This document shows, in pieces, positions 34,986-46,246 of a stretch of DNA of 64,000 nucleotides. Numbering within the stretch: the stretch's first letter is position 1; each line of letters opens with the position of its first letter. This DNA is from Malus domestica. Taxonomy: Eukaryota; Streptophyta; Magnoliopsida; Rosales; Rosaceae. A program made the translations under genes and the position numbers. The stretch lies in NCBI RefSeq assembly GCF_042453785.1, contig NC_091674.1, forward strand, positions 4,332,001 through 4,396,000, in the 5' to 3' direction. Under the pieces are notes generated by a model. It was not told the DNA's origin, searched no databases, and was given only the letters and a program-made list of their open reading frames with translations.

Positions 34986-35672
34986 TTTGTACCATATTTA
35001 GGGCCTCCGTATTTAGACCTCGTATAAATACTCGGGGACTTGAATGTAATTATGTAACAAATGAAGGGGCAAATATGTAATAAGTGAGGATCCATTATTC
35101 TATAAAATGACTCCTCACTCTCCTCATTAGGGGGGGTCAAGATTTAGGCCATGGGAAGAGAGAAAATAGGCTAGAGAGCATACTGCCTCTAGCCTTCTTG
35201 TATATTCATTATTCAGCGTGAAACAATATCAACATCAGTGTGGATGTAACCCAAACATTGGGGTGAACCACGATACATCTTGTGTTCTTTACTTTCTTGC
35301 AGATTCACAGTCGGATTTACGTTGTTCCAAGACCCCTCCGGTTTTGTGCATCAACAAAGTAGGTTCCTTCCCGCTCACCAGAGCACTCTGGTATTTAGGC
35401 ACTCTTAGGTTTAAATTTATTCACATTTTCCCACATCATCACACTTTATGGCTTCGTCACCTTCCAGGTGTCACCCAGCGCAGCTCAATTCGGAGTCCTA
35501 GTGGACATTCCGAGTTGAGGTGTGTAAAAAATCATTTGAACCAAAAGTTATTTAACTATATATGTAGCAATCCTTAATTGTATATATAACAAATAATGTA
35601 TTCACCATGAACCATTCATTTATTTAAAATATTGAATGACTAAATAATAATAATTAAGAAGTTAAACAAATT

Positions 35673-36110
35673 TTTTTTAACAAACAATGTTATCTACACT
35701 AAGAAAGTGAGGGGGTATGTTAAGTACTTAAGTCTCACAATGGATTAACAATAATGGAGTTCAAATTCATTATTTTTGCAAGAATTGAACATAAGACCTC
35801 TGACTTACAAATAAAGAGAAATATCACTACACTATAATATTAAATGGCAGAAGTTAAACAATTTCATGTAAAACTTTTAACAATAAAAGTACGCTATTTC
35901 AAAAGAATGAACTCAAGTACTAGATTAACTAATAGTCAGCCACTTAGTACTACGGTTTAATAGTATTCATCTTCAATTGTAAGTGAGATATGTTAGGTTT
36001 GATTCTCGCCAAATGCGAAATTAAATCACATTAGTATTGCAAATCCATTATAAAGTTTAACCCACTTTTTCATCTTTTTAATGTAGATACTATTGTCTGT
36101 TAAAAAAAAA
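35673..36110. mobile_element. MITE-like element with inverted ends
   Basis: The left end (aacaaacaatgttatctaca) is approximately the inverse complement of the right end (tgtagatactattgtctgtt, to about 36096). Related pieces occur at 60256-60400 (left part) and 62361-62525 (right part). It encodes no protein. Confidence 0.55.
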
Positions 36111-36159
36111 CAAAAAAAAAAACAAAAGTAGTAGTCAATTCGAAAGCTAGCTAGCTTGC

Positions 36160-36300
36160 ATGAATGGCCCGGAACTAATCAATTAACCCGGACCACTGAA
36201 ATTTGATCCAACGGTTACAAACAGAAGATCATCTAAAAATTATGATAATTATAACCGTTAAATTAAATTTCAATGACCCGAGATAATTGATTAGTAAGCT
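36160..36300. repeat. Imperfect inverted repeat (foldback MITE)
   Basis: The segment taatcaattaacccggacca...tttgatccaacggtta is followed after a short loop by its approximate reverse complement, ending tgattagt. The whole would fold into one long hairpin. Confidence 0.55.
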
Positions 36301-37850
36301 TAGCTCATTTGGATTCGGAGGGAATCCGATCCCTAATACTAATGGCCCGAATCTAGTAGTGGCTGCCTATTCCTTCCAACCGAACCAATAAAGAAAATGC
36401 AAAGGGCCACGTCACTGAATGCCCTACGTCCCTAACTGATTGACGAATAATTCAACGTGTCAACCACCCTCTTGCTGCAATCACCATCATGTCACGTGTA
36501 TTTTATTCATTTGCACCCGTCACATTGATTATTCAAAGAAAAATATTGAGAGAATTTAAAAATATATATATTTTGTAAATCGTGGCAGTAAATAAACCTT
36601 CATGATTTACAAATTTTGAAAGAAAAAAAAAATCAACCGTTAACAAACAAATCATAGAATTTAAAAAGATGATCTTTCTAACCTTATGGAAATAAATATT
36701 TGATGTTTGGTATATTTAGGTGAACTGACCAAAAAACAAACACAAGTGTATATCTAGATGTGATGTGACAAACTCTAAAATAATTTGTCTCACTTTTTTC
36801 ACTTTCTATTTGTTAAGAGTAAAAATAAGTGTGTGAAAAATATCTGTCTTCAGGCATCAGTATTTTGACATTTGACAACACCCGCATGAACAATTCTTGG
36901 TGGCTCACTACGTACAAGTTTTAGATTCTCGCTAACAAAATTTGACATCTATTTTCATTTAGATGATTTCTACCAAATATGATAACATATTGTTTATTGG
37001 ATAAGTCTGATGAGAATTAAGAGACAAAATTAGGCAGAGCTGTGCACAAAGTCAAAATTGAAAACCCATATCGCTTCCCCATATTTGGCAACAATAGCAA
37101 GTTAATTTTGTCTCCATGAACCTATACCTTCTTTGGCAAGTAAATATGATTTACAATCAACACGTTATCTACTTTTCTTGTTAAGTTAAAATAAATTGGC
37201 CTTTTTTTTTTTTTGTGGTTCCTACTCAATCCCTGTGATGAAAAAGTTGATATTCTCCGCCTTATGGTGAAGTCTGTTAACAATCACAAAGACATTGTTA
37301 TGTTTTTTTGACCAGGATTCTCTCTCATACTCTTTCTATCCTTTTTTCATCAATTCCTTTCTCACTCTCTATTTTGTCTTTCTTTTTGTATAAAAAAAAT
37401 TAATATAAGATATTGACGTGACTTAGTTGTGATCATTTAAATAGAAGTGGAGGGAAGAAGAGGGAAAAAAAGAGACCAGAGAATCATTCTCCATGTTTTT
37501 TAACCACTGGCGTGATTTAATGTTTCTTACATATTCAAAATATTAAATATATTCTTAAGCTAATCTGGAAAATATGATATCATAAGTGGGCTCCACTAGT
37601 GCCACATCACAAACTTAACATTTTTTTAACAAATTCGACGGAATGTGACAAAAGTCGAGTTTTAAGAAATACAGTGGCGCAAATTTTGTTTCAGAGAACA
37701 AAGTGAGATTGAATTAAAGTTTTAAAGTTCATAGCAAAAAATAAGTTTATTTGTTTCCAAACGTTCATCGCATTTGTTCATCTAAACAAAATCTTACTTC
37801 CATTTTGCTTTTTCAGTCCATAGATTCTTCGTTTGTCAGTATGTATTAAG
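36301..37850. other. AT-rich intergenic stretch, no gene
   Basis: No open frame with family resemblance and no RNA gene was seen. The sequence has scattered poly-A/T runs and nothing else recognisable. Confidence 0.35.
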
Positions 37851-37851
37851 G

Positions 37852-38010
37852 AAAAGAATTCTCGGAGATCTCATGATTATGATCGTTCATCGTACATGTT
37901 AAGGTAAAAAATTATTTAAAATTTAAAATTTAAAATTAAATATAAATAGTACCTAACGAAAATTGACTGCACAATGTATGATGAACGGTCACGATCACGG
38001 AATCCCCAAA
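37852..38010. mobile_element. Small foldback MITE
   Basis: The left arm (gaattctcggagatctcatg...gatcgttcatcgtacatg) and right arm (caatgtatgatgaacggtca...ggaatccccaaaattc) are imperfect reverse complements around an AT-rich centre with repeated aaatttaaa. A target duplication was not identified. Confidence 0.6.
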
Positions 38011-38195
38011 ATTCCCAAAGATCCTTTTCCATGTATTAATTCCCCCCAACCTCCCCATTAAAGTATATGTGGTTAGTAGGACACATTCAAGCGCTTTCTC
38101 AACCGCCCCATACCGCTCCACAACGACCCCCTCCCACTTTTGTCTTAAAGAGACAATACATATCTCCACACCAATGAATTATGTTAAGTTATAAG

Positions 38196-38515
38196 TACGG
38201 TCTAGTGATAATTTTTCTTTTTTTATGAATTTTACGTTCTATTGTCTTTAAATGATAAATTCGATACTAATAATAAAGTACGGTTGAGTGATAGTCTTCT
38301 TCTGAAAAATTTCATGTTTGATTCACTTTAAATAAAGAGTCCATACTTAATTATTGTTTGTTTAAAAGTACGGTCCAATGATAATCTTCTTTTAAAAAGT
38401 TTAAGATTCAATTGTCTTTTGATAATGAGTTGGATAAATATAATAAGTGGTAATCTTCAAAAAGAATTTAGATTATATTTTCTTTAAATAACAAGTACGA
38501 TACTTAATTATTATC
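38196..38515. repeat. Degenerate tandem repeats of about 85 bp
   Basis: Three to four copies begin gtacggtc(t/c)a(g/a)tgata near 38196, 38279, 38369 and (weaker) 38445. They lie in the distal 5' flank of the START-like gene. Confidence 0.55.
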
Positions 38516-39117
38516 GGATTGAAAAACCCGTCCCCATTACTATTTATAAAAATGAAAAACAAATTACGTATTTTAATTTATGATACGTACTTCAACTGTC
38601 AACATATGGTTTTAGTTATCAGCTAGGCGTCTGCAATCGTTACGCCCAAGGGGAAAAAGGGCCTATTTTTTTTCCATGTTCGAAACCCGTCTGGGTGGTA
38701 TCAACGATCAGGTGGCCTTGTCTATTTTCTCAGTGCTCGGAATCATTACTTTTTTATTGAGATCTGCACATCCTCAAGAATTCAGTATTCAAATTCTGGG
38801 TTCTCTGCAGACTCCACAGTTGTGAACTGGGCAGCAACTGCAACTGGTAGGAGAGCTTCCTGTGAGTCCAAGTTTTAAACTTTTGATTCAATGTTTTTAT
38901 TTTATTTTTTCGTTTTTGTTATCTATGATGCTGTTTATGGATTATTTTTATTTATTTATGAATTTCATGGTAATTGGATTCTTTTAGGCTCAAGAATTAG
39001 TGTATCTGTTTTATTCTGCACCCAGCTGTTCAAAACTGAATTTTTGTTGTTGTGAATATTTGAGTGTTTTGACGCGAGCATATTTTACATTAAATTCATT
39101 TAAACTACGGGAAATAG

Positions 39118-39170
39118 AATTTGAACTTTGGGGTGCGGAGAACGCACTGCTCTAACCAACTTGGCTAAAG
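39118..39170 (-). repeat. tRNA-like SINE head
   Basis: On the minus strand TAGCCAAGTTGGTTAGAGCA is a clear Pol III A box. It is followed about 30 bp later by AGTTCAAATTC, a B-box-like motif. The spacing suits a tRNA-derived SINE and not a folded tRNA. It lies in the probable 5'-leader intron of the START-like gene. Confidence 0.45.
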
Positions 39171-39389
39171 TAAAAAAGAAAAACCTGTATTTGGTATAGC
39201 TGTTTGTGTCTTTTTTTTTTGGCACATATATGGATTTAGAGGTTTATTCCTGATTATTACAGACTCTAATTTTTGTTTTGAATATAATTAGTTAAGGGGT
39301 TGAAACTGCAAAATATTGGGAATATCTGGCTTGATTGTTAGCATAAGTTTCTGAGAGAAGGATCTTCCCAGTTTCTTGGAGATGCGAAC

Positions 39390-42300
39390 ATGGAGAAACC
39401 GCGAAAGATCACTCAGTACAGGGAGAGGCTGGACAGAACACTAGCATCTCCTAGTCTAACTGATAAGGAAGCATTGAAAACCCTCGTCAAGAATCAGCTG
39501 ATTCGTTCCAAGGAAAATGAAAATGAAGGTTGTTAGTTCTTAACAACTTCCCTTTCGAGTTTGACATTTTTAGTCCGGCACCAATCATGCACCACCAATA
39601 TCTTAAGATAGTGTAAGCAAATATGTGATCACTTAATAATGTTTAGATTTATGGCTCCTGCAGGATGCAGTGAGAATGAGGTTGAAGAAAAGACGGCTGA
39701 AGTATCCAATTTACTGGACATGTTAAGAAGTGCTTCCTTTGTTGATGACAAGGGATTGAATACCCGTGAGACCACAACCCAACCCGAATGGAAAGTATGT
39801 TATCGAATCTGCATTATGTTCTTCAAATCCTGCTTTGTCCCTCATGTCCTCGATTATAAATTTGCTTCTGTAGAATCAATTCTCTGCGTTTTAATAATTG
39901 AGAGATTTAAGGCTGCTGATTTTTGTTGTCATGCACAAGGGGAAAGAGGTTTTGACTCTCTTTGTGTACAACTTCTAAAACTTAACATTATCATGAACAT
40001 TGTAAAGTTATAATTTTTTACCTTCGCTTGTTTGAAAAATGGTTTGTATTTTTAGAAGAGGGGGGGGGGGGGGTGGAGGGGTGGGGCGGTCTTCAATTGG
40101 GATGTTGATCAGTAGTCGTTAAATGTTATAATGATTATTAAGTTGTTCTATTCTTTAATCGACAAGGTGTTGTGACCCCTATATCATGACACTTACGTTA
40201 AAAATATACTTCTGTTACAGTTAAAACAGGATAATGAAGAGTTCCGTGTGATGTATCGTGAGGGGATTGAAGGCAGTCCCTTTCATACATTACTTGCTGA
40301 AGGCTATGTAGACGGGCCTGTAGATGTCTGTAAGTGAAATTAAAATACTTGAAAGTTCATATGCCTCATTAACAATATCGAACTTTAAATAAGTCAAGAC
40401 TAACAAGTTTCCTTTTGTTGTAGGTTTATGCATCTCATGGGAGTCAGACCTTTACAAGAAATGGTAAGTCATTTCAGTCACTGCATGCGCACTTGATTTA
40501 TGCATATATTTGTAATGAGATATGGTCTGCTTGATGGAGTTTATATCGAAAAAGTTCTTTTCTGTTTTGTCCTACACTTCTTTCATAAATAATTTATAGT
40601 GCTTCTACCTGAGAGAAGTGGGCTGCAATTTCGCATCAAGGGTGTCGTTAAGGAGCTAAATGACTATGTACTGAAGGGATTTAACTCAAGTTAGACAATA
40701 AATGGGTTTATTTTAACTTCCTCCAGGTGGCCTCAGTCTACAGTTCCAACTTTCAAAGTCCTCTCTACCAAATGTCTGCAGAAGGTCCGGATCGGTGAAC
40801 AGATATCTTTAGTGAGGTTTGTCTAAGACAAAACATAAAACTATATCATGTGTTAAAAATTTCTTATTTGATTTCTTTCACTTTCGAAAATATTTCCATA
40901 TGAAATGCTGACTTTTGTTATATTTTTGGAAGAAAGGATGAAAATTCCATGGCCACTTTCACCTAGGGAGGTTGCTGTGTACTATTTTATGTTTGAGTAC
41001 TTCCAAGATGATCTGATTGTTGTGCTCTTGAAATCGGTAGGTAACCGAAAGTCTTTTGGCTTCAATTTTATTTTGGTACCCATATTCCCAATACTGCAAT
41101 TCCAAAATAGAAACCTGAATAAACTGATTTATCACAAATCTCGTCTCAGATCTCCGACTTGGAAAGCATTGATGGTACTCATTGTCCCATCAATGAGGCT
41201 ACTGCTGGATCAAAGGATGCTGTAATGATAGATTTGGTGGGTGGCTTTGCTTTGCAGAAGGTTACCAACGAAAGAAGTTACTTTCGGTAAGCTATGGCTA
41301 CTTGAATGTAATATCTGTTGACTTTGTTCTGTGGTTTGTAATTAAAGCTTTGAACAATGTTTATTATTGTAGGACAATAGCAAGTATGGATATAAAGATG
41401 GATTTTGTCCCGCCATCCCTTATAAATTTTATCTCGAGGCAGCTCATTGGCAGTGGTTTCAAACTCTATCAAAAGGTTATATGTTTCGTATTTAAGTATA
41501 AAACGATGCAGCTAAAGATTAGACATATGGAACAAAGTATATACTCAGAGATATTTCGAAAAGGAAGGGGAGGGTAGAGAAATTTCTTGAGGTTGCCCGT
41601 TGGGCGTTCTGCCGAAACTGCATGCAAGCATCCCTTCACTATGGGACTCTATTTTTATCACTTTTCTTCACTTTTTCCAATGCTTAACACTGTTACAAAC
41701 TTACAGGTAGTGTCTTCTAAGCTTAACTGCAACGAAGATTACAGTAAGGTCTTGAGTGGCCCGCTGTACTCTCGGATACGTGAAGCTCTTTATTCACATA
41801 ATGAATCAAATGGGGCTTTGGAAGAAAACAAGCTACACAGTGACACATTCTGTCTCTCGGAAGAACATCTGGAAAAAGATAAGACAGATGAGAGTTTGGT
41901 AGTTGTGGATCAGAAAGTCGATAATGATGACCCTGCAATTGAAGCTGCTCCAGATGATGCACAAGTTAACCTTGCAAGTGAAGCTGCTTCAGAAGTTGCA
42001 CAAGTTATAGGTGGAAGCTCATTTGGTGAGATTGAGGAGGTAGAGAGCGAAGAAAGCAGGCAGGTTGAGGTTCAAACACCCAACAGAGTTGCTGAAAGGG
42101 ATCATGTAAATGGAAAGAGAAATGTTTTGATCAGTTCTGAAGTGGAACAAGCTCTCAAAACATTAGAAAAGGTAATTTATAAGGTTCGGCAAAATGGATC
42201 GAATGCTCAAATTCAGTCCTCTTCTGGCTTCACCAATGGAATCCCCCCAAAGGAAAATGATGTAGGTAACCCAAAATATTTAGAAGGTGGAGTTTGCGGA

Positions 42301-42871
42301 AGTGGTGAACATGTTCTTGAAGTATCTAAAGAAGTCGAGACGACTTTGCCCAAGTCCGCAAGGAATAGGTCTGTCGTTCACTACTTCAGATAATTGTGTC
42401 AATAATACTGATCATACTTTCTTGTTTGGGGTCCAAATCATACATCGCATAATTTTAGCTCAGAAACTTATTCCTTAAACATATTTTATCGCTTCATTTA
42501 GCGTTAAGACAAGACATCATGATCAATCTTTTACTTTCTTGTTTTTATCTAGGATCCAAAAGGTTAACCTTTTTTTATTCAAATTATGTTGCAGTAATGC
42601 AGGGTCGAATTCCTTGTCGAAGGATGTTCACCCTAACAGAATAGTACCTACTTCCCTAGAGCAGGAACTTTCGATTTCTTATGACAGTAACCAGGTTGCA
42701 TTGCGTTCCTCCAAGGACGGAACTGCAGAGGTACCTGTTGTGGATCATATTATGCATCGAACAGACCAGATGAACTCCGAGACAAACGGTGATCATGGAA
42801 GTAGCCCTAGTAGAACAACGAAGTCGAGGCAGCATGGAGCGCAACGGTTCTGTTGCTTCAGCATCAGTTAA
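39390..42871 (+). CDS. START/SRPBCC-like lipid-binding-type protein
   Basis: Ten exons: 39390-39528, 39664-39794, 40221-40329, 40424-40463, 40727-40816, 40937-41036, 41150-41286, 41373-41475, 41707-42368 and 42595-42871. GT-AG borders join in phase to 595 residues. It starts MEKPRKITQYRERLD. Residues about 90-290 resemble the START-like polyketide cyclase/lipid transport superfamily of plants: FHTLLAEGYVDGPVDVCLCISWE, YKKWWPQSTVPTF, MKIPWPLSPREVAVYYF, ERSYFRTIASMDIKMDFVPP. Such domains form a hydrophobic pocket; the ligand here is unknown. The second half (about 290-595) is long, acidic and low in order, ending RFCCFSIS. The paired Cys near the C-terminus could be lipid-modified (inference). 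A non-coding first exon near 38750-38860 is likely. No damage was seen. Confidence 0.85.
40063..40090. repeat. Poly-G-rich tract in intron 2 of the START-like gene
   Basis: A run of about 16 G followed by tggaggggtggggcgg lies on the sense strand. G-runs are dense enough for a G-quadruplex. The exact length may be uncertain in sequencing. Confidence 0.7.
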
Positions 42872-43594
42872 ACACGCAGATTTTTAAGAGGTGGCAAGAG
42901 GCTGAAATTTGAAAGAGTGGAATTTTGTTGAAGTCACTATGGTTTTAAGCCCGGTAGATGACTTGAAGAGTGGGTTTGTGATTGTAACATGATACTTATG
43001 AGTCATGAGAATAACTGATATGACGCTCGAAGATATAATATACTGTTTTTAGGAGGTTGATGTACAATATTTTAGAATAATCATCTACAATAATGTTTTA
43101 TTAATGCAACTCCATTTGCCATGTCTTACATTCCGAAAAATAACTCCAACGAAAGGATACACGTCCGTGACATGTAAGTTTTCCTTTGCCATAAGTGGCA
43201 TACACCCGTGACATATTAGTTTCGCTCAACGAAGGTGACAATCATTTGTGACATGTAAGTTTCTTTCCACATTACTTCAGCCTTGAGGAACACACATGCC
43301 AAGTGACTTCTCTTTCTTTGTTGTAGTTCCCTAGCCCCCAAGCCATATGAGATCTGATGTTCACACGCTTAAGAAATCATTGGTAACCATTTCGTTTTTA
43401 GTTTTTGTTTGGGATGCCCTAAATTCGACACTTGTGTATAATAAAGGGAACAACCTTAAAAACCTTGGGCCTAAAATCATCTCCAAAAATCAAGATTACC
43501 CTTTTTACCCTTCTCATTCAGCCAAATTCCCGCTATGTCCCCAAGATAAACTCTCACTTAAACCCCTTGGAAGTTGCATTCGAACAGGTCTTGT
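42872..43594 (+). promoter_or_regulatory. Intergenic region: 3' end of START-like gene and HSCB promoter
   Basis: An AATAATG/TTAATG-rich 3' flank of the upstream gene is followed by three degenerate copies of cgtgacat(g/a)(t/a)(a/t)agtttc with about 45-bp spacing (about 43165-43265), then the HSCB leader. The repeats could be promoter elements or repeat debris. No further gene was seen. Confidence 0.4.
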
Positions 43595-43606
43595 ATGCTC
43601 CAAAGA

Positions 43607-46246
43607 ATGTCGAATAAGAAGCTGCTCGCTCCTCTCTCCGCCATTCTCCGGCGAACCCTAACTCCGACGACCACTCTTTTCACCTTCAATTCCTCAAGAA
43701 ATTTCCAATCCCCCGCTTTTTTCTCACCCAAAGTAGAAACGGACCGCCGCCTTTTTCCCTTGGGCAGATTTGATTTTCCCGGGGATCACAGAATTCCCGG
43801 GAAATGTTTCGTCAGCTCCCAATCGGTGGAGGAAGCCGACGCTAAGTGCTGGAACTGCAGTGCCTCCGGGGCCGATACGGTGCCGTTTCTGTTGTGTTCG
43901 TCTTGTCGGTGCATTCAGCCCGTGGATCAGTCGTTGGATTACTTTCAGATATTTGGACTGTAAGTAATTAAGGCTTTAACAATTACGTTTTCTCTCCCTT
44001 TGTGGTTTCTGTTTGTTTGGTTGCTGAGAAAATGAGAGAAAGGTAGAAAGAAAGTGAAAATTTTGAACCTTTTTTGTTTCTTTTTGGTACAAGAGATATT
44101 GGGGTAGGGGAATAATCAAATTCGGGACCTCGGGTGCATGCACGAATGCTGTTAACCAACTGAGCTACAAGCCCCAGTGAACGTTTAATGGTTACAAATT
44201 GCTAGTTTCTGTTATACTTAATTGAGCATTTCCAACAAATTGGAAGTATAAATTTTGAAGATCTTAGCTAGTGCTTACAGTGATTTGTTTTCAATTTTTT
44301 TGTTCAAATTAAAATTAACAGGGAGAGAAAGTATGATAGCAAAGTGGATGATCTGGAGGGGAAATATAAAGCCTGGCAGAAAAAACTGCACCCTGATCTT
44401 GTTCATACGAAATCAGAGGTATTTCTTTTACATATCTTCACTTTCATCAATTGGCAAATGTAAAAGATAATACTTTCCGGCTATGGTAAATGTAATTTTT
44501 TTTTTAATGTTTATGGTTTTAGAAGGAAAGAGAGTATGCTGCTGAACAGTCTGCTCGGGTGATTGATGCATACCGCACGCTTAGCCAGCCCTTGGCAAGG
44601 GCAATCTACATGGTAACTGTGCTTTTTGCCTATGAGGTTTTCATTTGATGCATTTTTCTTGTGTTCAGACCAATGTTCTGAGAACTGGACTGGTTTAGTA
44701 GAAAAGGATATAAGTCAAATGTGATTACTTGGTACAGATACAAATCAATCTCGACCCTGATATTATTTATAAACGCTTATATGTGTGTGCGCATTAAGTG
44801 AAATGAATATTTACAAGTCCTGAGGGAAAGGGTGCACTTGGGTGTTGTGACCATGATACAAAGGTTCATGACGCGTGTAGTTAAAGCATAGATGACTTCA
44901 CATTCTTCATTTACAACAGTGTCATGATATAAGCCTATTATTCAATAGGTCACATTTTGAATCTGCGTGTATATTATCACTTCCCTCTGTGGGTAGGTTT
45001 CCTTAACTGCATTTTGGTTTCATGGTCCCATGATTCAAAAGATGTAGTTTATTAATGTTTGCTTTTCATATTCTACAAGTTTTGAATTAAATTGTGCTAT
45101 TTTGTTTTCAGATGAAGCTTGAAGGTGTGGATGTTGATGAAGAAGAGACACTTTCAGAATCAGACTTGCTAACTGAGGTAATTTGAAAAAGTTGAAATTG
45201 TTGTATTTATGCAATCTATTATCTCCTTACAATTTTATCCCTAATCTAAAGTGTAGTGATTTATTGATTGAAAAAAATGATAAGAGTTTATTGCTCTAAG
45301 CTAGATGGATAATTTGACATGTTTGGAGTGCACATGTTTGGGACAAATATCATCCGTAAGAAAATTTTGTAATCTAGTTGAAGCTTGTGTCATAAAGTTT
45401 TACAGTTGCGATGGTTTATGGTCGGATGTGTTTATAAATTTCTATTCTAGAATTCTTTTCCTTCTAGAAATGAATTTGTGTTGCTAATATTGGAGGAAGC
45501 ATAGTTCCTATAGAAGTTTTGGAGTCACCGAGTTGTTTTTCTTTTGTTTTGATGGATATGCTGAAGTTAAGGGTCATTCAGTGAACATTAATTTGGTTTT
45601 CTAATACCTTCTGGTTCGGAAAGTTCAGATTTTGGAAATCAGGGAAGCTGTTGAAGAGGCTGCTGACTCTCAGGCTTTGGATGAGATTCAATCTCAGGTA
45701 TGAACCTAGACCTTTTTAATACATGTGGGAATAATTAGCAAGAAGCATGACAATTCTTCTCACAAATCGCTTGCAGTCTAATTTGTAGAGCAATTTCCTA
45801 GATGTAGTTCTCAAAACTATTACACATTGAAATTGCCGAAAGATCAAAAGTTAAGTGAAGGACTAAGCTACTAAGGGGCCTTCAATGTGATTCTTTAGAT
45901 TCGACCAAGATTAATTAGTGTTTTATGATCTTTTGAGAGGGGGTCTTATTGTAACGGTTCTGTGTTTACTCAAGTTCCCATGATGAAGAGCTTGCATATT
46001 TACCTTTTTAATTCACCTCTTTTTTAATAAAAATATGCATGATGCCAACTTTATTTCCTTTTTATTCGTTTATGTTTTATGAACTCACCTCTGTTCTTGC
46101 TCATCTAGATGAAAGAGAAACTAAAGCATTGGTCCGATGCTTTTGCAAACGCATTTCATAGCCGCAACTTTGGAGAAGCTCTAAAAGCTATCCGGAGAAT
46201 GACTTACTATGAGCGTGTAAATGAAAGTGTTGTAAAGAAGCAGTAA
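43607..46246 (+). CDS. HSCB: Iron-sulfur cluster co-chaperone HSCB (Jac1-like)
   Basis: Six exons: 43607-43959, 44322-44418, 44523-44612, 45112-45177, 45629-45697 and 46109-46246, phase-consistent, 270 residues. The first about 75 residues are Ser/Arg-rich with few acids, fitting a mitochondrial presequence. Then comes the Cys-rich N-domain of eukaryotic HSCB (CWNC ... LCSSCRCIQP, about residues 81-105), a J-domain with the essential HPD (YKAWQKKLHPDLVH, about residues 132-145), and the C-terminal three-helix domain that binds the scaffold protein ISU (MKLEGVDVDEEE ... MKEKLKHW ... AIRRMTYYERV). The family stimulates the Hsp70 chaperone in handing Fe-S clusters from ISU to targets. An upstream in-frame Met at 43595 would add four residues. 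All motifs are present and no break was seen. Confidence 0.92.
44100..44176 (-). repeat. tRNA-like SINE head in HSCB intron 1
   Basis: On the minus strand GGGGCTTGTAGCTCAGTTGG, followed by TTAACAGCATTCG, shows a strong A box. A weak B-box-like stretch (AGGTCCCGAATTTGAT) lies 24 bp on. It does not fold as a full tRNA, so it is best read as a SINE or old tRNA-derived fragment. Confidence 0.5.

Larger units (their letters stand above)
31741..35356 (+). mobile_element. Complete non-autonomous LTR retrotransposon, 3.6 kb
   Basis: The 5' LTR is 31741-32123 (383 bp) and the 3' LTR 34984-35356 (373 bp); both open TGTTTGTACCATATTTA and close TTTGTGCATCAACA. The flanking 5-bp duplication is AAGTA (31736-31740 and 35357-35361). 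The 5' LTR is followed by TTCGGCGCCGTCTGTGGGAA, probably a primer-binding site (its GGCGCCGT core resembles a tRNA-Asp type site; inference). The 3' LTR is preceded by a short purine tract CTTGGGGGACTAC. No gag or pol is present: the 2.86-kb interior has broken host-like coding sequence, four 65-bp tandem repeats and other repeats. It would depend on enzymes supplied by another element. TATA-like ttatataaaag lies in the LTR near 31856. Confidence 0.95.
27941..35527 (+). mobile_element. Second long LTR-like unit (host of two nested elements)
   Basis: It begins TGTGACAACCCGTCCC, a typical plant LTR start, and appears to end GGTGTGTAA at 35527. The candidate 5-bp duplication is AAAAT (27936-27940 and 35528-35532). 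Removing the 31741-35356 element leaves about 4.0 kb, and removing the Cassandra element about 3.3 kb. Parts match the 1878-5050 unit (28098-28205 and 30066-30136). The last bases are not the canonical CA and the duplication is A-rich, so the right end is less certain than the left. Confidence 0.6.
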
